From: an uncultured Paracoccaceae bacterium
GTDB taxonomy: Bacteria > Pseudomonadota > Alphaproteobacteria > Rhodobacterales > Rhodobacteraceae
Direction: 5' to 3'
Assembly (NCBI GenBank): GCA_937863185.1
Contig: CALMEG010000082.1
Location: 1 to 32,541 of the forward strand
DNA: 32,541 nt
Shown here: positions 1 to 9,849 of the stretch, one piece after another
How the letters are laid out: the number at the start of each line of letters is the position of its first letter
Position numbering within the stretch: position 1 is the stretch's first letter
The notes under the pieces: model-generated
What the model was told of the DNA's origin: nothing
Database searches by the model: none
Seen by the model: only the letters and a program-made list of their open reading frames with translations
Made by a program: the position numbers and the translations under genes

Positions 1-952
1 CCGAGGTGATGATCTTGAAGGCCTCGGTCACCTTTTCCTTGGTGGCGCCGCCGCCGACATCCAGGAAGTTCGCAGGCTCGGCCCCGTAAAGCTTGATGAT
101 GTCCATCGTGGCCATGGCCAGGCCGGCGCCGTTCACCATGCAGCCGATCTCGCCATCGAGCGCGATGTAGTTCAGGTCGAACTTCGAGGCGGCGAGTTCC
201 TTGGGGTCTTCCTCGGTTTCGTCGCGCAGCGCGGCGATGTCGGGGTGACGGTAGATCGCGTTGCCATCGAAGCCCATCTTCGCATCGAGGCATTTGAGGT
301 TGCCGTCGGTCATCACGATCAGCGGGTTGATCTCAAGCATCTCCATGTCCTTCTCGACGAAGAGCTTGTAGAGGTTCTTGATCAGCGCGACGCATTGCTT
401 GACCTGCGGGCCTTCCAGCCCAAGGGCGAAGGCCACGCGGCGGCCGTGGAAATCCGACAGGCCCGAGGCCGGATCGACCGAGAAGGACAGGATCTTCTCG
501 GGGGTCTTGGCGGCGACTTCCTCGATATCCATGCCGCCTTCGGTCGAGCAGACGAAGGAAATGCGCGAGGTCTGGCGATCCACCAGAACGGCAAGGTAAA
601 GTTCGCGCGCGATGTCCGAGCCGTCTTCGATATAGATGCGGTTGACCTGCTTGCCGACGGGGCCGGTCTGATGCGTCACCAGCGTGCGGCCGAGCATCTG
701 CTTGGCCAGCTGCTCGGCCTCTTCGACCGACTTGGCCAGACGGACACCGCCCTTTTCGCCCGCTTCGGCTTCCTTGAACTTGCCCTTGCCGCGGCCGCCC
801 GCGTGGATCTGGGCCTTAACGACCCAGAGCGGGCCGTCAAGTTCGCCCGCCGCGGTCTTGGCCTCGTCCGCCTTGAGCACGATGCGCCCTTCGGAGACCG
901 GGCAGCCATAGCTGCGAAGAAGGGCTTTCGCCTGGTATTCATGGATATTCAT
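1..952 (-). CDS. sucC: Succinyl-CoA synthetase (ADP-forming) beta subunit, 3' end missing
   Basis: Beta subunit of the TCA-cycle enzyme that interconverts succinyl-CoA and succinate with ATP or GTP formation; the partner alpha subunit (sucD) would lie beyond the left edge. The minus strand encodes 317 residues beginning [12 protein letters not shown], the family's standard N-terminus. An ATP-grasp segment follows ([15 protein letters not shown] near residues 45-59), then a conserved EINP motif and, close to the edge, a glycine-rich [12 protein letters not shown] segment. The family is usually about 395-400 residues, so about 80 C-terminal residues are outside the window. The ATG at 950-952 is preceded by only a weak GGGAC ribosome site. 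A twin palindromic operator lies about 110 bases upstream. Identity is certain; truncation is due only to the window edge. Confidence 0.97.
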   Translation of the reverse strand, partial: MNIHEYQAKALLRSYGCPVSEGRIVLKADEAKTAAGELDGPLWVVKAQIHAGGRGKGKFKEAEAGEKGGVRLAKSVEEAEQLAKQMLGRTLVTHQTGPVGKQVNRIYIEDGSDIARELYLAVLVDRQTSRISFVCSTEGGMDIEEVAAKTPEKILSFSVDPASGLSDFHGRRVAFALGLEGPQVKQCVALIKNLYKLFVEKDMEMLEINPLIVMTDGNLKCLDAKMGFDGNAIYRHPDIAALRDETEEDPKELAASKFDLNYIALDGEIGCMVNGAGLAMATMDIIKLYGAEPANFLDVGGGATKEKVTEAFKIITS

Positions 953-1057
953 GGCAATGTCCCATGCTGGTGCAATTTGAAGGCCCTCTTGACACATCTG
1001 GCCTGCCTCACAAAACGATATTTGCCGGAAATGCGGTGCCACCGGCAGAAATCCACG

Positions 1058-1094
1058 CTTTGTGATCACGGGCTCAAAAACTGTGATCACAAAG
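1058..1094. promoter_or_regulatory. Twin GTGATCAC operator upstream of sucC
   Basis: Two perfect 8-bp palindromes GTGATCAC lie at 1062-1069 and 1083-1090, centres 21 bp apart. The whole unit is a larger inverted repeat, CTTTGTGATCAC, then 13 bases, then GTGATCACAAAG. The spacer contains TCAAAAA. The same arrangement, including the 21-bp spacing and a TCAAAAA in the spacer, occurs upstream of sdhC at 6769-6797. The proximal palindrome ends about 110 bases before the sucC start. What is seen is the repeat. That it is a regulator binding site for two dimers on one face of the helix is inference, and I cannot name the regulator. Confidence 0.7.
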
Positions 1095-1151
1095 ATCCTG
1101 ACAGGGGGCGTCATGGCTTCTGAATCGCAGGAATCAAGCGATTTGGGGATG

Positions 1152-1168
1152 ATCCGGCAGTGCCGGAT
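1152..1168. promoter_or_regulatory. 17-bp palindrome in the sucC-mdh spacer
   Basis: ATCCGGCA-G-TGCCGGAT is a perfect inverted repeat with a single central base. This is too tight for an RNA hairpin loop but typical of a protein binding site. It lies between the mdh terminator and the twin operator, so it could belong to the sucC promoter region. No regulator is recognised. Confidence 0.3.
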
Positions 1169-1182
1169 GCAGCGGGCAAAGA

Positions 1183-1208
1183 AAAACGCGCCCCGAAGGG
1201 CGCGTTTT
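1183..1208 (-). terminator. Rho-independent terminator of mdh
   Basis: The hairpin has an 11-base stem, AAAACGCGCCC (1183-1193) with GGGCGCGTTTT (1198-1208), and a 4-base loop. It begins 23 bases past the mdh stop. Read on the minus strand, the GC stem runs into a T tract; the symmetry means it could also stop transcription from the other side. Confidence 0.85.
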
Positions 1209-1230
1209 CCGGTTGGGTATTCAGTCTGCG

Positions 1231-3167
<1,937 letters not shown>

Positions 3168-3202
3168 GCGGGGCGCAGGATACCCCTGCGGCCATTTCTG
3201 CA

Positions 3203-3228
3203 TTGCGGCAAATCGGGCCTTGCGGAAA
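3203..3228 (+). promoter_or_regulatory. TTGCGG-type repeat upstream of mcl2
   Basis: TTGCGGCAA (3203-3211, itself TTGC-G-GCAA palindromic) is followed 17 bases later by TTGCGGAAA (3220-3228), 48 bases before the mcl2 start. Short-chain acyl-CoA regulators of the RamB/PccR type are known in this group to bind TTGC-rich repeats near propionyl-CoA and ethylmalonyl-CoA pathway genes. The match here is loose and is only suggestive. Confidence 0.25.
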
Positions 3229-3276
3229 GTGGCGCGAATGTGGTCCTTGGCGAAATAATCTTGCGAGGAGAGAATC

Positions 3277-4146
3277 ATGTCCATGCCCGCCCGTCCCTAC
3301 CGCTCGGTGCTCTATATCCCCGGTTCCAACGAACGCGCGCTGGAAAAGGCCCGCGGCCTGGCCTGCGATGCCATCATTTTCGATCTCGAGGACGCGGTTG
3401 CGGTGGATGAGAAGGTCAATGCCCGCGCGCTGCTGGCCCGGACCCTGTCCGAGGCCGATTACGGCGGCCGCGCCCGTATCGTGCGCGTCAACGGGCTGGA
3501 TACCGAGTGGGGCCGCGAGGATCTTTTGGCCTTCGCCAAGGCGATCCGCGAAGGCGCGCGCGTCGATGCGATCCTGATCCCCAAGGTCTCGCGCGCGGCC
3601 GATCTGGACGCGGTGGCCGACCTGATCGCCTCGGTTCCGCTCTGGGCGATGATGGAGACTGCGCTTGGCATGCTGAACGCCGCCGAGATCGCGGCCCATC
3701 CGCGCCTGGCGGGCATGGTCATGGGCACCAACGACCTTGCGAAAGAGCTGCAATCGCGCTTCCGCCCCGACCGGCTTGCGATGCAGGCGGGGCTGGGCCT
3801 GTGCCTTCTGGCCGCGAAAGCCCATGGCAAGATCATCGTCGACGGGGTCTATAACGCCTTCAAGGACGCCGATGGCCTGCGCGTCGAATGCGAGCAGGGC
3901 CGCGACATGGGCTTTGACGGCAAGACGCTGATCCATCCCGCCCAGCTTGATGTGGCCAATGCCGCCTTCGCTCCCTCGGAGGCCGAGGTCGAACTTGCCC
4001 GCCGCCAGATCGCCGCCTTCGAGGAGGCCGAGGCGAAAGGCCTCGGGGTTGCGGTTGTGGATGGAAAGATCGTCGAAAACCTGCATATCGTGACCGCGCG
4101 GCAGGTTCTGGCGAAGGCCGAGGCGATTGCCGCTTTGGGCGACTGA
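3277..4146 (+). CDS. mcl2: (3S)-malyl-CoA thioesterase (CitE/HpcH-aldolase family)
   Basis: Protein of 289 residues of the HpcH/HpaI aldolase-citrate lyase beta family. In Rhodobacter the homologue Mcl2 hydrolyses (3S)-malyl-CoA to malate and CoA, completing the malyl-CoA lyase/thioesterase step of the ethylmalonyl-CoA pathway. Visible are the N-terminal RSVLYIPGSNERALEKA, the FDLEDAV strand (residues 35-41), and the Mg2+-binding acidic residues in MMETALG (Glu127) and GTNDLAKEL (Asp153). The ATG at 3277 has a clear GAGGAG site; an in-frame ATG two codons later is possible. It heads the block with the NnrU, DUF1737 and mch genes, which supports thioesterase over the lyase paralogue Mcl1. The thioesterase/lyase distinction rests on context rather than a residue I can point to. 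Confidence 0.85.
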   Translation: MSMPARPYRSVLYIPGSNERALEKARGLACDAIIFDLEDAVAVDEKVNARALLARTLSEADYGGRARIVRVNGLDTEWGREDLLAFAKAIREGARVDAILIPKVSRAADLDAVADLIASVPLWAMMETALGMLNAAEIAAHPRLAGMVMGTNDLAKELQSRFRPDRLAMQAGLGLCLLAAKAHGKIIVDGVYNAFKDADGLRVECEQGRDMGFDGKTLIHPAQLDVANAAFAPSEAEVELARRQIAAFEEAEAKGLGVAVVDGKIVENLHIVTARQVLAKAEAIAALGD

Positions 4147-4157
4147 AAGGCGAAAGC

Positions 4158-4709
4158 ATGTTTCTACTGATCCTTGGTATCCTGCTGTGGGTGCTGGCGC
4201 ACCTGTTCAAGCGGCTGGCGCCGCGCAAGCGGCTTATGATGGAACCGCAGGCGCGTTCGATGGTGGCCGGGCTTGTGCTGGTTGGCCTTGTGCTGATGGT
4301 CATCGGCTATCGCATGGCCGACGTGATCCCGGTCTATGCGCCGCTGCCGGGGATGGGGCATGCGAACAATACGCTGATGCTGATCTCGGTCTATCTGTTC
4401 GGGGTCAGCGGCGCGCGCTCGGTACTGATCGACAAGATCCGCCACCCGATGTTGACGGGGGTGATCCTGTGGTCGGTCGGGCACCTGCTGGTGAATGGCG
4501 ATCTGGCCTCGATCCTGCTGTTCGGCTCGATGGGGATCTGGGCCGTGGCCGAGATGGTCGTGATCAACCGCGCAGGCCCGTGGAAGCGCCCGGCCAAGGG
4601 ATCAATCGGCGGGGATATCAAGAACCTGATCGGCGCGGCGGCGGTTTACGGGCTGGCGGCCTGGATTCACAGCCTGCTTGGCTACAACGTCTTTGCCGGA
4701 AACTACTGA
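4158..4709 (+). CDS. NnrU-family integral membrane protein
   Basis: Protein of 183 residues with about five to six hydrophobic segments. It has the NnrU signature region: IRHPMLTGVILWSVGHLLVNGD spans about residues 94-115 with conserved His and Asn. The family's prototype was found beside nitric oxide/nitrite reductase genes, and relatives include isoprenoid/carotenoid-type membrane enzymes, but the biochemical role is unsettled. It starts at an ATG 11 bases after the mcl2 stop and overlaps the next gene by TGATG, so it is translated within the mcl2-mch operon. That placement beside acyl-CoA enzymes, with no denitrification gene in sight, argues against a role restricted to nitric oxide metabolism. 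Confidence 0.88.
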   Translation: MFLLILGILLWVLAHLFKRLAPRKRLMMEPQARSMVAGLVLVGLVLMVIGYRMADVIPVYAPLPGMGHANNTLMLISVYLFGVSGARSVLIDKIRHPMLTGVILWSVGHLLVNGDLASILLFGSMGIWAVAEMVVINRAGPWKRPAKGSIGGDIKNLIGAAAVYGLAAWIHSLLGYNVFAGNY

Positions 4710-4912
4710 TGAAACTTTATCGTCTTCTGACCGACGACGACACCTCGGCCTTCTGCCACAAGGTCTCGCTCGCGCTGTCGCGGGGGTGGGCGCTGCACGG
4801 CGCGCCTTCTTATGCCTTCGATGCGGCCAAGGGCGTCATGCGCTGTGCGCAGGCCGTCACGAAGGAAGTGCCGGGCGAATACCATCCCGACCTGAAACTG
4901 GGAGAGCAGTAA
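4709..4912 (+). CDS. Small DUF1737-type protein
   Basis: Protein of 67 residues starting MKLYRLLTDDDTSAFCHKVS, a small soluble protein of the DUF1737 type, with a conserved tryptophan-glycine turn (SRGWALHG). Function unknown. The ATG at 4709-4711 overlaps the preceding stop (TGATG), so translation is coupled to the NnrU gene, and the stop is one base before the mch start. The frame is open further upstream inside the NnrU gene, but the overlap start matches the family N-terminus. Its steady position between the NnrU gene and mch suggests a role linked to the operon, but nothing in the sequence identifies it. Confidence 0.85.
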   Translation: MKLYRLLTDDDTSAFCHKVSLALSRGWALHGAPSYAFDAAKGVMRCAQAVTKEVPGEYHPDLKLGEQ

Positions 4913-4913
4913 G

Positions 4914-5945
4914 ATGAAGACCAATCCGGGCCGCTTTTTCGAGGATTACCGCATCGGCGAAACCATCCGCCACGCCGTCCCGCGCACCATCTCGGGCGGC
5001 GAGCGTGCGCTGTATCACGCGCTGTATCCCGCGCGCGGTGCGCTTTATTCATCGGATGAATTCGCGCGGGCCAGCGGGTTGCGGGCGAGCCCGGTCGACG
5101 ATCTGGCGGCCTTTCACGTCGTGTTCGGCAAGTCCGTGCCCGATATCAGCCTGAATGCCGTGGCCAATCTGGGCTACGCCGAGGGGCGCTGGCTCAAGCC
5201 GGTCTGGCCGGGCGATACGCTGCGTTCGGAATCCACCGTGATCGGGCTGAAGGAAAACTCGAACGGCAAGTCCGGGGTGGTCTATGTCGGCACGCGCGGC
5301 ATCAACCAGCATGGCGAGACGGTGCTGGAATATGTCCGCTGGGTGATGGTGCGCAAGAACCGCATGGATGCGCCGGCGCCCGAAACCGTTCTGCCCGAGC
5401 TGACCCCGGTGGTGCACCCCGAGGCGCTGGTCGTGCCCGAGGGGCTGGATTTCTCGGATTACGATTTTGGGCTTTCGGGCGAAGGGCACCGTTGGGGCGA
5501 TTATGCGGTGGGCGAGAAGATCGACCATGTGGACGGCGTCACGATCGAAGAGGCCGAGCATATGCTGGCCACCCGGCTTTGGCAGAACACGGCCAAGGTG
5601 CATTTCGACGCGACTTTCCGCGAGGACGGCAAGCGGCTGATCTATGGCGGCCATGTGATCTCGATGGCGCGCGCGCTCAGCTTCAACGGGCTGGCCAATG
5701 CGCAGATGATCGTGGCGCTGAATGCGGGCGCGCATGCCAATCCCTGCTTTGCCGGAGATACGGTGAAAGCCTGGTCCGAAGTTCTCGACAAGTCCGAAAC
5801 GGCGGCGCCGGGCGTGGGCGCGATCCGGCTGCGTCTTGTAGCAACCCGGCAGGGCGCGGCACCCTTCGCGCTGCGCGGGGAGGATGGGAAATACGCCCCC
5901 GAAGTGCTTCTGGATCTGGATTACTGGGCGTTGATGCCGCTTTAA
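4914..5945 (+). CDS. mch: Mesaconyl-CoA hydratase (double MaoC/hotdog protein)
   Basis: Protein of 343 residues that reversibly hydrates mesaconyl-CoA to (2R,3S)-beta-methylmalyl-CoA in the ethylmalonyl-CoA pathway for acetate assimilation. Two MaoC-like hotdog halves are visible: the first about residues 5-150 (FEDYRIGETIRH, then SLNAVANLGYAEGRW and VWPGDTLRSES), the second about 180-340 (RWGDYAVGEKIDH, then RLIYGGHVISMARAL and CFAGDTVKAWSE). The length equals the Rhodobacter enzyme as I know it. The start at 4914 follows GGGAGAGCAGTAAG, and the gene is one base downstream of the DUF1737 stop. Immediate linkage with mcl2 is the arrangement expected in Rhodobacterales. Confidence 0.93.
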   Translation: MKTNPGRFFEDYRIGETIRHAVPRTISGGERALYHALYPARGALYSSDEFARASGLRASPVDDLAAFHVVFGKSVPDISLNAVANLGYAEGRWLKPVWPGDTLRSESTVIGLKENSNGKSGVVYVGTRGINQHGETVLEYVRWVMVRKNRMDAPAPETVLPELTPVVHPEALVVPEGLDFSDYDFGLSGEGHRWGDYAVGEKIDHVDGVTIEEAEHMLATRLWQNTAKVHFDATFREDGKRLIYGGHVISMARALSFNGLANAQMIVALNAGAHANPCFAGDTVKAWSEVLDKSETAAPGVGAIRLRLVATRQGAAPFALRGEDGKYAPEVLLDLDYWALMPL

Positions 5946-5998
5946 CGGGTGGGCCCCGGATACAAGGTGATGTATGCCGGGCACTTCAAGGCACTATT

Positions 5999-6029
5999 TC
6001 GCCCTTCCCGAATAAAGAGGGGCGATTTT
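5999..6029 (+). terminator. Weak terminator-like hairpin after mch
   Basis: TCGCCC (5999-6004) pairs with GGGCGA (6020-6025) and is followed by TTTT. The loop of 15 bases is long and the stem short, so this may be only partial termination between mch and the outer-membrane gene. Confidence 0.35.
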
Positions 6030-6079
6030 CTTCTGTTCGTGCTATGTTTTCAAAAAAACAGGCAAGAGCAGGTAAATCC

Positions 6080-6730
6080 ATGAAACAGGCAATCGCCATG
6101 GGCGTTGTGGGGCTTGGTCTGTGTGCCGCGCCGCCGCTCGCCGCGCAGGAGGCCGGTCCGGAGGTTTGGGCCGGCTATGCGCTCACCTCCGAATACATGT
6201 CCTACGGCCGTTCGAACTCGGACGGGCACCCCGCGTTGCAGGGCTATGCCTATGTCTTTTCGGACGGGTTCTATGCCGGTGCCTGGGGATCGACCCTGGA
6301 CATGGGCAATGGCGATGATCTGGAGGTCGACCTGACGCTGGGTTATCGCAGCGCGTTCGATTTCGGTCTGCGCTATGATCTGGGCTATGCACATTACTTC
6401 TACAACGCGTCCGGCGAATGTTGTGGCGAGGCTTTCGTTAAACTTGCGATGCCGATCAGCGAAGGGATCAGCATCCGTGGCGCCACGCTTTACGACCCGG
6501 AAGGCGATCGCTTCAATTCCAATCTTGGCTTCGATGCGCAGCTGAACGACCGCTTCGCGCTTTCCGGCACCGTCGGAGAGAAGCAGGCCTCGCACAGCTA
6601 CGGCGATATCGGCATCAGCTACAGCCTGAATGAAGTGACATCGCTGGACCTGCGTTATCACGAAGCGTCGGACAGCGACGGCCGGGTTGCAGTCGGATTT
6701 TCGCAAAATTTCAATCTGGGAAGATTCTGA
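6080..6730 (+). CDS. TIGR02001/Gcw_chp-like outer-membrane beta-barrel protein
   Basis: Protein of 216 residues with a cleavable signal peptide (MKQAIAMGVVGLGLCAAPPLAAQ, cut after about residue 22). A sequence of alternating hydrophobic and aromatic strands follows and ends in aromatic Phe (NFNLGRF), as expected for outer-membrane insertion. The opening VWAGYALTSEYMSYGRSNS is typical of the TIGR02001 (Gcw_chp) family of unknown function, whose members often read as small porin-like barrels. I prefer the ATG at 6080: it gives a proper signal peptide and has AGCAGG upstream; the ATG at 6044 would add a charged stretch. It lies between mch and the sdhC operator, perhaps as its own unit. The substrate is unknown. 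Confidence 0.8.
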   Translation: MKQAIAMGVVGLGLCAAPPLAAQEAGPEVWAGYALTSEYMSYGRSNSDGHPALQGYAYVFSDGFYAGAWGSTLDMGNGDDLEVDLTLGYRSAFDFGLRYDLGYAHYFYNASGECCGEAFVKLAMPISEGISIRGATLYDPEGDRFNSNLGFDAQLNDRFALSGTVGEKQASHSYGDIGISYSLNEVTSLDLRYHEASDSDGRVAVGFSQNFNLGRF

Positions 6731-6768
6731 ACTTTGCCGGAGGTCGGCACGGGAAAATCTCCAGTATC

Positions 6769-6797
6769 GTGATCACACGTCAAAAATTTGTGATCAC
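6769..6797. promoter_or_regulatory. Twin GTGATCAC operator upstream of sdhC
   Basis: Palindromes GTGATCAC at 6769-6776 and 6790-6797 are centred 21 bp apart, with a 13-base spacer containing TCAAAAA. This is the same architecture as upstream of sucC. The proximal palindrome ends 153 bases before the sdhC start, leaving room for a promoter and a leader of up to about 100 bases. Nothing else gene-like is present in the 220-base gap 6731-6950. A regulator is inferred and not identified. Confidence 0.7.
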
Positions 6798-6950
6798 GAA
6801 CGGCATTTTCTTGCCTTTCAGGGGGTGAAAAACGCCTTCATGGCCGTCTGAGTGCGTGACTCGGGCGAAAATTGCGTTATTCAAGGGGAAAATCCGGCCA
6901 GCCCCACTACGCTTCCGGGCGCGGGGGGCCTAGCGACAGAGGAACCCAAA

Positions 6951-7334
6951 ATGGCTGACGTGAAACGGGTTGAACGGCCTCTTTCCCCGCATCTGCAGAT
7001 CTATCGCCCGCAGATGACCTCATTTACCTCGATCCTGACCCGCATTACCGGCAACGCGCTGATCGTCGGCGTCGTGCTGGCGGTCTGGTGGCTGCTTGCA
7101 GCTGCCACGGGGCCTGAATATTTCGCGGTTGCAAATGCAGTTGCAACCTCGTGGTTCGGGGATCTGATCTTCGCCGCCTCGGTGTTGGGCGTCTGGTATC
7201 ATTACCTTGCCGGGCTGCGGCACCTTTACTTCGATGCCGGCCACGGGCTCGAGATCGAAACGGCGGAACGTCTTGGCTGGGCCTGCATCATCGGTTCAGT
7301 CGTGCTGACCGTCATCACCATCATTCTGGTCTGA
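6951..7334 (+). CDS. sdhC: Succinate dehydrogenase cytochrome b556 subunit
   Basis: Membrane anchor of complex II (127 residues) carrying heme b and part of the quinone site. The start MADVKRVERPLSPHLQIYRP is the family N-terminus. Three membrane segments follow (about 30-52, 66-88, 104-126). The signature HYLAGLRHLYFD has His84 as the expected heme ligand and His91 nearby. The ATG at 6951 has AGAGGA ten bases upstream; the frame stays open through the leader from 6852, but that stretch is not family-like and contains no good ribosome site. First gene of the sdh operon, 12 bases... from sdhD by a short spacer with its own ribosome site. The twin operator upstream probably controls it. Confidence 0.96.
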   Translation: MADVKRVERPLSPHLQIYRPQMTSFTSILTRITGNALIVGVVLAVWWLLAAATGPEYFAVANAVATSWFGDLIFAASVLGVWYHYLAGLRHLYFDAGHGLEIETAERLGWACIIGSVVLTVITIILV

Positions 7335-7345
7335 GGGGGCAGCAA

Positions 7346-7717
7346 ATGCGGTATCTGACCGATCGTAAACGCGCCGTGGGCAAGGGTGCCGCCGGCACCG
7401 GGACCGAGCATCACTGGTTCATGACGGTGACTGCCGTCGGGCTGGCCTTCCTGGTTCCGGCCTTCCTGTTCGTCTTCGGCCGCGCACTGGGGCAGGGGCA
7501 TGAAGAGGTTCTGGCGATCTTCTCGCGCCCGTTCCCGGCCATCCTGACCGGACTCACGCTGGTTGTCGGCATGCGTCACTTTGCCAAGGGTGCGCAGATG
7601 ATGATCGAGGATTATGCCCATGGCACCGCCCGCAAGGTCGGCATCATCGCTGCCATCATGCTGTCTTATGCCGTGATGGCCAGCGGGCTTTATGCGCTCG
7701 TGAAGATCGCGCTCTGA
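7346..7717 (+). CDS. sdhD: Succinate dehydrogenase hydrophobic membrane anchor subunit
   Basis: Second membrane anchor of complex II (123 residues, three membrane segments at about 28-50, 62-80 and 97-119). The segment HFAKGAQMMIEDYAH aligns with the heme-ligand and quinone-site region of the E. coli protein: His78 is the expected second heme b ligand and Asp89-Tyr90 the quinone-site pair. The ATG at 7346 follows GAGGGGGC, 11 bases after the sdhC stop. sdhA starts 12 bases after its stop. Confidence 0.95.
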   Translation: MRYLTDRKRAVGKGAAGTGTEHHWFMTVTAVGLAFLVPAFLFVFGRALGQGHEEVLAIFSRPFPAILTGLTLVVGMRHFAKGAQMMIEDYAHGTARKVGIIAAIMLSYAVMASGLYALVKIAL

Positions 7718-7729
7718 AGGAACTGAAAC

Positions 7730-9535
7730 ATGGCAGCTTACGCATACGAGACGCATGAATATGACGTCGTGGTGGTCGGTGCCGGCGGCGCGGGCCTGCG
7801 CGCAACGCTCGGTATGGCCGAACAGGGCCTGCGCACGGCCTGCGTGACCAAGGTTTTCCCGACCCGGTCGCACACCGTGGCGGCACAGGGCGGCATCGCG
7901 GCCAGCCTGGGCAATATGGGCCCCGACAGCTGGCAGTGGCACATGTATGACACCGTGAAGGGGTCGGACTGGCTGGGCGATACCGATGCGATGGAATACC
8001 TCGCGCGCGAGGCGCCCAAGGCGGTTTACGAGCTGGAACATTACGGCGTGCCCTTCTCGCGCACCGAAGAGGGCAAGATCTACCAGCGCCCCTTCGGCGG
8101 CCACACCACCGAATTCGGCGAAGGCCCGCCCGTGCAGCGCACCTGCGCCGCGGCCGACCGCACCGGCCACGCCATCCTGCACACGCTTTACGGCCAGAGC
8201 CTCAAGAACAACGCGGAATTCTTCATCGAGTATTTCGCCATCGACCTGATCATGTCCGAGGACGGCACCTGCCAGGGCGTGGTGTGCTGGAAGCTTGATG
8301 ACGGCACGATGCATGTGTTCAACGCCAAGATGGTCGTTCTGGCCACGGGCGGTTATGGTCGCGCCTACTTCTCGGCGACCTCGGCGCATACCTGCACCGG
8401 CGACGGTGGCGGCATGGTGGCGCGCGCGGGCCTGGCCCTTCAGGACATGGAGTTCGTCCAGTTCCACCCGACCGGCATCTACGGCTCGGGCTGCCTGATC
8501 ACCGAGGGCGCGCGCGGCGAGGGGGGATATCTGACCAACTCCGAGGGCGAGCGGTTCATGGAGCGGTACGCGCCGCACTACAAGGACCTCGCGCCGCGTG
8601 ACTATGTTTCGCGCTGCATGACGATGGAGATCCGCGAAGGGCGCGGCGTGGGCGAGGGCAAGGACCATATCCACCTGAACCTGTCGCACCTGCCCAAAGA
8701 GGCGCTGGCCGAACGTCTGCCGGGCATCTCGGAATCGGCCAAGATCTTCGCCGGCGTCGACGTGACCAAGGAACCCATCCCGGTTCTGCCGACGGTGCAC
8801 TACAACATGGGCGGCATCCCCACGAACTATTGGGGCGAGGTGCTGAACCCGACCGCCGAAAACCCGACTGCGGTCGTTCCGGGCCTGATGGCGGTGGGCG
8901 AGGCGGGTTGTGCCAGCGTGCACGGCGCGAACCGCCTGGGCTCGAACTCGCTGATCGACCTCGTGGTGTTCGGCCGCGCCGCTGCCATTCGTGCGGGGCA
9001 GGTGGTCGATCCCAAGGCGCGCAACGGGGCGCTCAACCAGGCGTCGGTCGACGCGGCCTTCGCGCGGTTCGACGCGCTGCGCTATGCGGATGGCCCCATC
9101 CCCACGGCCGACCTGCGCCTTGAGATGCAACGGACCATGCAGGCCGACGCGGCGGTGTTCCGCACCGACAAGACGCTGGCCGAAGGGGTCGAGAAGATGA
9201 CCGCCATCGCCGCCAAGTTGGGCGACCTGAAGGTCACCGACCGGTCGCTGATCTGGAACTCGGACCTGATGGAGACGCTGGAGCTGACCAACCTGATGCC
9301 GAACGCGCTTGCCACCATCGTCGGCGCCGAGGCCCGCAAGGAAAGCCGCGGCGCACATGCCTCCGAAGATCATGCCACCCGCGACGATGAAAACTGGCGC
9401 GTCCACACTGTCAGCCGCGTGGAGGGCAACAAGGTGGCGCTCAGCTACCGTCCGGTCATCGTCGATCCGCTGACGACCGAGGCCGAGGGCGGCATCAGCC
9501 TGCAGACCATCGCCCCCAAGGCGCGGACCTTCTGA
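7730..9535 (+). CDS. sdhA: Succinate dehydrogenase flavoprotein subunit
   Basis: Catalytic flavoprotein of complex II (601 residues), which oxidises succinate to fumarate at the inner face of the membrane. Visible are the FAD-binding [12 protein letters not shown] (residues 14-25), the covalent flavin site [11 protein letters not shown] with His48, the active-site segment containing [10 protein letters not shown] (about 244-253), TEGARGEGG, and the C-terminal part of the FAD fold [11 protein letters not shown]. Length is normal for the family. The ATG at 7730 is preceded by GAAGGAAC. Its stop overlaps the start of the next small gene (TGATG). Confidence 0.98.
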   Translation: MAAYAYETHEYDVVVVGAGGAGLRATLGMAEQGLRTACVTKVFPTRSHTVAAQGGIAASLGNMGPDSWQWHMYDTVKGSDWLGDTDAMEYLAREAPKAVYELEHYGVPFSRTEEGKIYQRPFGGHTTEFGEGPPVQRTCAAADRTGHAILHTLYGQSLKNNAEFFIEYFAIDLIMSEDGTCQGVVCWKLDDGTMHVFNAKMVVLATGGYGRAYFSATSAHTCTGDGGGMVARAGLALQDMEFVQFHPTGIYGSGCLITEGARGEGGYLTNSEGERFMERYAPHYKDLAPRDYVSRCMTMEIREGRGVGEGKDHIHLNLSHLPKEALAERLPGISESAKIFAGVDVTKEPIPVLPTVHYNMGGIPTNYWGEVLNPTAENPTAVVPGLMAVGEAGCASVHGANRLGSNSLIDLVVFGRAAAIRAGQVVDPKARNGALNQASVDAAFARFDALRYADGPIPTADLRLEMQRTMQADAAVFRTDKTLAEGVEKMTAIAAKLGDLKVTDRSLIWNSDLMETLELTNLMPNALATIVGAEARKESRGAHASEDHATRDDENWRVHTVSRVEGNKVALSYRPVIVDPLTTEAEGGISLQTIAPKARTF

Positions 9536-9846
9536 TGGCGCCGCGCCCGGCATATGCGCTTTATGCGGCACTGGCCGCGCTGCTGGCGGCCTGCGGGCCG
9601 ATCCCGGTGGAACAGGCCGAACGCCAATGCCTTCAGCAGGTTCAGCCGCGCTCGCCCATTTCGGGCGAGGTCGGGATCGGCGTCGGATCGGGCGGCAGGG
9701 TGCTGTCGAATGTCGATCTCGATATCTCGGTCGGGGCGCAGCTGGGTACGCAAGATCCCGCAGCGATCTACGATCGCTGTGTCTACAACAAATCCGGCCA
9801 GCCTCCGACGCGGCCGCTGTATTCCCGAACGGACTGGAAGGGATAA
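9535..9846 (+). CDS. Small lipoprotein encoded between sdhA and sdhB
   Basis: Protein of 103 residues with a lipoprotein signal: a hydrophobic stretch ending in LLAAC, Cys20 being the expected lipidated residue. The mature part has a glycine-rich segment (GEVGIGVGSGG, about residues 44-54) and two further cysteines (31 and 82). Function unknown; I recognise no enzymatic motif. The ATG overlaps the sdhA stop (TGATG), so it is translationally coupled to sdhA. sdhB follows after 3 bases, so it is an integral part of the sdh operon. A role in assembly, or in envelope anchoring of something co-regulated with complex II, is possible but is only inference from position. Confidence 0.82.
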   Translation: MAPRPAYALYAALAALLAACGPIPVEQAERQCLQQVQPRSPISGEVGIGVGSGGRVLSNVDLDISVGAQLGTQDPAAIYDRCVYNKSGQPPTRPLYSRTDWKG

Positions 9847-9849
9847 ATC

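Noticed and set aside
6852-6950. Longer sdhC start within the leader
   Set aside because: The extra residues do not resemble SdhC, and the ATG at 6951 has the ribosome site and family N-terminus.
7226-9571. Long minus-strand open frame opposite sdhA (781 codons)
   Set aside because: Antisense to a clear sdhA; it arises from the high-GC third-position bias. Residue content (His/Arg/Gly/Val rich) and lack of any family signature mark it as a shadow.
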